Source of the DNA: Sphingobium_A sp965228065
Lineage (GTDB): Bacteria > Pseudomonadota > Alphaproteobacteria > Sphingomonadales > Sphingomonadaceae
Reading direction: 5' to 3'
NCBI GenBank assembly: GCA_965228065.1
Contig: OZ245788.1
Span: 4,898,001-4,962,000, forward strand
DNA: 64,000 nucleotides
Shown here in pieces: positions 59,739 through 64,000 of the stretch (position 1 is its first letter; every line of letters begins with the position of its first letter). The notes below the pieces were generated by a model. That model was not told the DNA's origin, made no database searches, and was given only the letters and a program-made list of their open reading frames with translations. The translations under genes were made by a program, and so were the position numbers.

Positions 59739-60359
59739 CTAGGGTACCGCCCGGTGTTCTGCACGAGCCGCTGCCCAGATTTCGCGCGCGGCATCGGCGT
59801 TCATCGCAGCGATAGCCAGACCAACGATCAAGTCCGGCCAAGCAGAATGCCACAGCGTGGCGGTCACGACCGCAGCGACAATGATCGCGATATTGGCCAC
59901 GGCATCATTGCGTGCCGAGAGATAGGCCGCCTTGGTCAGGCTGCCCTGATGATGCCGAAACCGGGTCAGCATGATCGCGCAGGTCGCATTGACGGCGAGC
60001 GCGCCCAACGCCGCTAGCGACAGCGGAATGGGTGACGGCGCGATCGGCACGTTGAACTTCGCCCAGGCGGTCCAGAGCGTCGCGAGTCCCGGCACAAGCA
60101 GCACAAGAGCGAGCGCCATGCCGAGACGAGCCCGGCCGCGCGTGCTCCACCCTAGACCAACAAGGATCAGGAGATTGACCGAAGCGTCCTCGAGGAAGTC
60201 GATGCTGTCGGCGAACAGCGACACCGACCCAATCAACCGTGCGACAGTGAATTCTACCCCGAAATAAGCGAGATTTGCGAGCGCGACGAACAGCACGGCG
60301 CGGGCCAGCGGCTTGTTGTCGCGAAGATCGACATCGTCGTCCTGGTCGCTCATCGTCAT
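59739..60359 (-). CDS. Short cation-diffusion-facilitator-like transporter
   Basis: 206-residue membrane protein with about six hydrophobic helices. The metal-site helices are recognisable as SLFADSIDFLEDASVN (Asp51/Asp54 region) and LSARNDAVANIAII. It lacks the usual C-terminal cytoplasmic domain of CDF proteins, so it is a short variant. A GAGGGAG ribosome-binding site precedes the ATG. It is divergent from the efflux operon and likely exports a divalent metal; which metal is unknown. Confidence 0.78.
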   Translation of the reverse strand: MTMSDQDDDVDLRDNKPLARAVLFVALANLAYFGVEFTVARLIGSVSLFADSIDFLEDASVNLLILVGLGWSTRGRARLGMALALVLLVPGLATLWTAWAKFNVPIAPSPIPLSLAALGALAVNATCAIMLTRFRHHQGSLTKAAYLSARNDAVANIAIIVAAVVTATLWHSAWPDLIVGLAIAAMNADAAREIWAAARAEHRAVP

Positions 60360-60460
60360 GATCTCCCTCGGGCGCGCAGAACCCGCCGATTACTTCAAGC
60401 AACATTCGCCACGGCGGATAGATCAGGTCGGGCAAGGGCTGCACCTTGTAAATCCACAAC

Positions 60461-61930
60461 ATGCGAGATCGGCTGACGGTTGATATCGCCGCGGAGATGA
60501 TCGTTGCGGCCCCCAAAACCTGCTGGTTCAAACTGCGTCTTGCGGTGCCGCTGCTGTTTTTGGCGGCGACGGCGGGCTGCGCGTCCTACCGGCCGCACCC
60601 TGTCAGTCCGGATGCGATCGCGGCTGCCCGGGATGCGCGCACGCTCGACCAGGCAGCGGTGGGGCGTCGCGTCGCCGAGATTGCACCGGTCCGCCCTGCT
60701 TCGCCGGTGATCTGGGACCGGCTGTCGCTGTTCGCCGCCGCAACGCTGTACAATGCCGACGTGGCCGCCGCGCGCGCTGCGGTCGACACCGCTGCCGCCA
60801 ATGTCGGCGTCGTGCGCCAATGGCCGAACATGACACTGACGCTGACCAGCGAATATGCGCGCGACCCGTCGGCAAGCTCGCCCTGGCTGTTCGGCGGGTC
60901 GCTCGACATACCACTCGATATCGGTGGTCGGCGGACCACGCGGGTCGCCACGGCGGACCTCGCCGTGCTGTCTGCGCGCTACGATGTGGCCGAGGCGATC
61001 TGGTCGGCCCGCATCGCGCTGCGGCTAGCGCTTGCCCAGCGAATGGTCGCCGATCGGCAAATCCTGGCACTCGGTGCACTGGCCCAGGTTCGCGACCGTC
61101 AATTCGCGGCGATGGCGCGTCGCGTCGCCGCGGGCGAGGCATCGCGAGCTGAACTGGAGCGAGTCCGCGCCGACGGCGCCGATGCGGGGCGCCGTCTCGT
61201 CGACGCGCAGGCGCAGCACCGCGCCGCGGATCGGGCGATCGCAGCCGCGATCGGTGTGCCCGAGACGGCGGTCACACCGCTTGCGATGGCGTGGGACGGA
61301 TTCGACGATCCTGCGCCAGACCCAGGCGGCCAGGTCACGACCGGGCTGCGTCTTGAAGCGCTGCGTTCGCGGGCCGATGTGCTGAAAGCGATCGTGGCCT
61401 ACGATCAGGCCGAGTCCGACCTGCGCGGCGAGGTGGCCAAACAGTTCCCCGCGATCAGCATCGCGCCGGGCTATACCTGGGAGCGCGGGCTGGTGAAGGT
61501 GCCATTCTCGCTCGGCCTGATCCTGCCCCCGCTCGATCTCAACCGCCACGCCATCGCGGCCGCCGAGGCCCGGCGCGCCGAAGCCGGCAAGCGCCTCGAA
61601 GCGGTGATCGCATCGGCCGAGGCCGCGATCGATGCCGCACTGGTCGAGACGCGCGCGGCGCGCGCGGCGCTCCAACGGATCCGGACCGTCGAACGGGTCG
61701 CCGCGGACCGCCTCGCGCGTCAGGCGGACCGCGAACTTGCCGCGGGCGCGATCGACCGCACTGACTGGGCGGCGGCCCAGGCGGGCGCCGAGCAGGCGCG
61801 GACATCGGAGATTGACGCGCTCGCGCGCGTGCACGTGGCGGATGCCGCGCTGGAGGATGCGCTGCGCCGTCCGCTTGAAGGATCGGAGACCATGATCAGA
61901 ACGGGACGAACCGGGGAGCAGCGCCGATGA
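60461..61930 (+). CDS. TolC-family outer-membrane efflux lipoprotein
   Basis: 489 residues from the first ATG; 60,497 (MIVAAPKTCW) is an alternative giving a tidier signal peptide. The signal ends in the lipobox LAATAGC, so the mature protein is probably lipid-anchored. The body shows the duplicated coiled-coil pattern of CusC/CzcC-type factors (NADVAAARAAVDTAAANVGV, RHAIAAAEARRAEAGKRLEA). It forms the outer-membrane channel of the tripartite pump encoded next to it. It overlaps the adaptor gene by 4 bp. Confidence 0.85.
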   Translation: MRDRLTVDIAAEMIVAAPKTCWFKLRLAVPLLFLAATAGCASYRPHPVSPDAIAAARDARTLDQAAVGRRVAEIAPVRPASPVIWDRLSLFAAATLYNADVAAARAAVDTAAANVGVVRQWPNMTLTLTSEYARDPSASSPWLFGGSLDIPLDIGGRRTTRVATADLAVLSARYDVAEAIWSARIALRLALAQRMVADRQILALGALAQVRDRQFAAMARRVAAGEASRAELERVRADGADAGRRLVDAQAQHRAADRAIAAAIGVPETAVTPLAMAWDGFDDPAPDPGGQVTTGLRLEALRSRADVLKAIVAYDQAESDLRGEVAKQFPAISIAPGYTWERGLVKVPFSLGLILPPLDLNRHAIAAAEARRAEAGKRLEAVIASAEAAIDAALVETRAARAALQRIRTVERVAADRLARQADRELAAGAIDRTDWAAAQAGAEQARTSEIDALARVHVADAALEDALRRPLEGSETMIRTGRTGEQRR

Positions 61931-62925
61931 GCAGGCGCACAGCGATCGGCTGGGCGGCGGTGGGTGCCGGGGTCAGCGCTGCGGTGCTGCTGGGACTTGC
62001 ACCCATGCGGAACGCTACCGAGACGGCCGAGGGCAAGAATCCTTCGGCCGACCGCCCCACGGCGACGGCTTCGAGCGCGCGCGACGGCGAGGTGCGCCTT
62101 GAGCGCGCGGAGCAGCAGCGCACCGGCCTCTCGGTCGCATCAGTCACCACCACCAGCACTCCAGCGATCACGCACGGCTTTGCACGCGGGCTCGATGGCG
62201 GCGCGCTCGCGGCAATCGACGCGGAAATCGTGACGGCGCGGGCGGCCGCAGGCGCATCGCGAGCCGAGGCCGCCCGGCTCGTCCAGCTTTTCTCCCAGGA
62301 TCAGAGCGCCTCGGCGAAGTCGGTCGAAGCAGCGCGCGCGCAGTCTGCGGCCGACTCCGCCCGCGTCGGGCTGGCCGAGCGTCGCATCGGACTGGAATAT
62401 GGCCCCGGTCTCGCACGACTCGGGACCGGCGCCCGCCACGCGCTGATCGCGGATATCGCGGCCGGCCGGGCCGCGCTCGTGAGGATCGACGTGCCCGGCG
62501 CCAGTCTCGACACGCGGTCGCGAATGCGCATCGACGGCGGCGTTCTCGCCGTTCTCGGTCCGGCCGCCGCGGCGGACCCGCGCCTGCAAAGCGCGGGCCT
62601 GCTTGCCATCCTGCGCGGGCCGATCGCGGCGTCGGCGACAAACGGTCGCATCCTGGACGTCAAGGTCGAGCGCGGCAGCGCCGAGGCGGGTGTCGCCGTG
62701 CCGCGCGACGCGGTGCTGCGCTGGCGCGGCGGACTATGGGTGTACCGGCAGGACGGACCGGAAAGTTTCGAACGCGTCGAGCTCATCGATGCGCGGCCGA
62801 TCGGTGGTGCCTGGTTCGTGCATTCGGGCCTGACCGCCGGGAACCGTGTCGTGACCGGAGGCGCGGAAACGCTGCTCGCAATCGACCGCAGCGGCGGATC
62901 CGCCGCGGAAAGCGACGGAGACTAA
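61927..62925 (+). CDS. Periplasmic adaptor subunit of an RND efflux pump
   Basis: 332 residues with an N-terminal membrane anchor/signal (AIGWAAVGAGVSAAVLLGLA). The family layout is reduced: a short helical hairpin (EAARLVQLFSQDQSASAKSV), a beta-barrel part, and the typical adaptor ending VAVPRDAVLRWRGGLWVYRQ then GLTAGNRVVTGGAETLLAID. It resembles CusB/CzcB-type adaptors but is shorter than most. It links the inner-membrane pump and the TolC-type channel. ATGA overlap with the upstream gene. Confidence 0.83.
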   Translation: MSRRTAIGWAAVGAGVSAAVLLGLAPMRNATETAEGKNPSADRPTATASSARDGEVRLERAEQQRTGLSVASVTTTSTPAITHGFARGLDGGALAAIDAEIVTARAAAGASRAEAARLVQLFSQDQSASAKSVEAARAQSAADSARVGLAERRIGLEYGPGLARLGTGARHALIADIAAGRAALVRIDVPGASLDTRSRMRIDGGVLAVLGPAAAADPRLQSAGLLAILRGPIAASATNGRILDVKVERGSAEAGVAVPRDAVLRWRGGLWVYRQDGPESFERVELIDARPIGGAWFVHSGLTAGNRVVTGGAETLLAIDRSGGSAAESDGD

Positions 62926-62928
62926 CCC

Positions 62929-64000
62929 ATGCTCGGTCGCATCGTCAGGCTCAGCCTCGCTCATCCCGGCATGATCATGCTCGCCGCGCTCCTCCTCCTG
63001 GGCTTCGGCGTGCTCACCATCCGCAACGCGCGCTACGACGTGTTCCCCGAATTCGTTCCGGCCCAGGCCAGCGTGCAGACCGAGGCGCCGGGCATGACCC
63101 CCGATCAGGTCGAGGCGCTCGTCACCCGCCCCCTTGAAACCGCGATCAACGGCGCGACTGGCGTGCAGTCGGTCCGGTCCGAATCAATCCAGGGCCTCTC
63201 GGTCATCCAGGTCGTATTCGTCGAGGGCAGCGACCCCTATCGGGCGCGTCAGATCGTGGCGGAAGCCATCTCCGAAGCCGCCGGCCAGTTGCCGGCCGGT
63301 GTCCAGCCGCCCCGCATGGGGCCGCTGACGTCATCGACGATGGACCTGCTCAAGATCGGCTTCACCGGCGGGCGCGATCGCAAGTCGCTGCGCGATCTCG
63401 TACGCTGGACGATCGTGCCGCGGCTGCTCGCGTCGCCCGGCGTCACCCGCGCCATCATCTTCGGCGGCGAGCAGCGCCGGATCGAAGTACGCATCCGCCC
63501 GGCGGATCTCGTGGCGCGCAACGTGTCGCTCGCCGAAGTCGAAACCGCGGTGAAGGCGATGACAGTCATTCGTGGCGGCGGCTTCGCCGAGACGGCGAAC
63601 CAGCGCATCCTGATCGAGCCGACCACCGGCGCCGTCACCGCGCGTACGCTTGCCCAGGCGGTCTTGCCGCTCGGCGCTGGCCTGCCCGTCCGGCTCGGCG
63701 ATCTCGCCGATGTCGTCGATGCCGCGAGACCCAAGACCGGCGACGCGCTGATCATGGGACAGGACGGCGTCCTTCTCGCCCTGGCCAGCCAGTACGGCGC
63801 GAACACGCTCGACACGACGCTCAAGGTCGAAGCCGCACTCGCCGAACTGCGGCCGGCGATCGAGGCACAGGGCGTGCATATCTACCCCGCCCTCCATCGT
63901 CCGGCGAATTTCATCGAGTCCGCGCTTGGCGGCATCCGAACCGACCTGTTGATCGGCGCCGCGCTGATCGCGTTTGTGCTGCTGGCCTTTCTGCGCGACC
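62929..64000 (+). CDS. CusA/CzcA-type RND efflux permease (3' truncated by window)
   Basis: Only the first 357 residues are present, and the frame is open at the window edge. The first transmembrane helix (PGMIMLAALLLLGFGVLTIR) is followed by DVFPEFVPAQASVQTEAPGM, the conserved periplasmic start of heavy-metal RND pumps, and VEALVTRPLETAINGATGVQ. A second helix begins at LLIGAALIAFVLLAFL. Full-length relatives have over 1000 residues. It begins 4 bp after the adaptor gene. Metal specificity cannot be judged because the transport-site methionines or acidic residues lie beyond the window. Confidence 0.9.
   Translation, partial: MLGRIVRLSLAHPGMIMLAALLLLGFGVLTIRNARYDVFPEFVPAQASVQTEAPGMTPDQVEALVTRPLETAINGATGVQSVRSESIQGLSVIQVVFVEGSDPYRARQIVAEAISEAAGQLPAGVQPPRMGPLTSSTMDLLKIGFTGGRDRKSLRDLVRWTIVPRLLASPGVTRAIIFGGEQRRIEVRIRPADLVARNVSLAEVETAVKAMTVIRGGGFAETANQRILIEPTTGAVTARTLAQAVLPLGAGLPVRLGDLADVVDAARPKTGDALIMGQDGVLLALASQYGANTLDTTLKVEAALAELRPAIEAQGVHIYPALHRPANFIESALGGIRTDLLIGAALIAFVLLAFLRD

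Noticed and set aside
59644..60460. Search for a second copy of the tRNA-Asn 3' end as the right attachment site
   Set aside because: No match to the 40,190-40,213 sequence was seen here, so no att site is annotated.

Overview
The window is GC-rich chromosomal DNA from an alphaproteobacterium, most likely a Sphingomonas-type member of the Sphingomonadales. I infer this from the lipoyl-domain form of PDH E1-beta next to E1-alpha, the eno-ftsB-pdhA-pdhB order, the dnaG-rpoD and carA-carB pairs, an alphaproteobacterial sigma-70 and sphingomonad-style dispersed repeats. Assignments come from reading protein motifs; no database search was run.

Positions 1-40,200 are core chromosome. Central metabolism and division come first (pdhB, pdhA, ftsB, eno). 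A four-gene envelope/stress cluster of YqjD/YqjE-like proteins follows, with a possible EcfG-type promoter. Then come a DUF4170 gene, an MFS carrier, a rhomboid protease, greA and carB-carA. Next is an information-processing block (yqeY, a GIY-YIG protein, dnaG, rpoD). It is followed by a VanW-like gene and a neighbour broken by one in-frame TGA. After that are a MoxR ATPase and its CoxE-like VWA partner, split by an inverted soluble chemoreceptor, then a NamZ-like hydrolase, tyrS, a PilZ protein, recG, sdhE, mfd, GAF and GGDEF/EAL proteins, moaA and an NAD kinase. Several small palindromes and two copies of a composite REP-like element lie between these genes.

A tRNA-Asn(GTT) gene at 40,139-40,213 marks the left edge of an integrated mobile element. 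A large serine recombinase gene points at the tRNA, and its stop codon lies inside the tRNA 3' end. Behind it is a compact conjugative-processing operon: a ribbon-helix-helix protein, a TrwB/TraD coupling ATPase, a MobF relaxase, a VirB1-like lytic transglycosylase and a small protein. This is the R388 order trwA-trwB-trwC. Upstream of it is a repeat- and hairpin-rich intergenic region that is a good oriT candidate. Plasmid-type accessory genes follow (two SLOG/DUF2493 paralogues, DUF736 and small ORFs). No T4SS channel genes are visible, so the element is either mobilizable or continues past the window.

The cargo includes an apparent defence island at 53.4-59.6 kb. A 1410-residue protein combines an N-terminal PD-(D/E)xK/Cap4-like nuclease, a STAND (nSTAND3-like) NTPase and a C-terminal HEAT-like array. 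It is translationally coupled to an unrecognised 310-residue protein with a possible Abi/HEPN-like C-terminus, and it faces a divergent DUF4238 gene. This is the best candidate for an undescribed system here. The window ends in a metal-efflux cluster (CDF-like carrier, TolC-type outer-membrane factor, periplasmic adaptor and a CusA/CzcA-type RND pump cut by the window edge). That cluster may be further cargo. The distal attachment site was not found.
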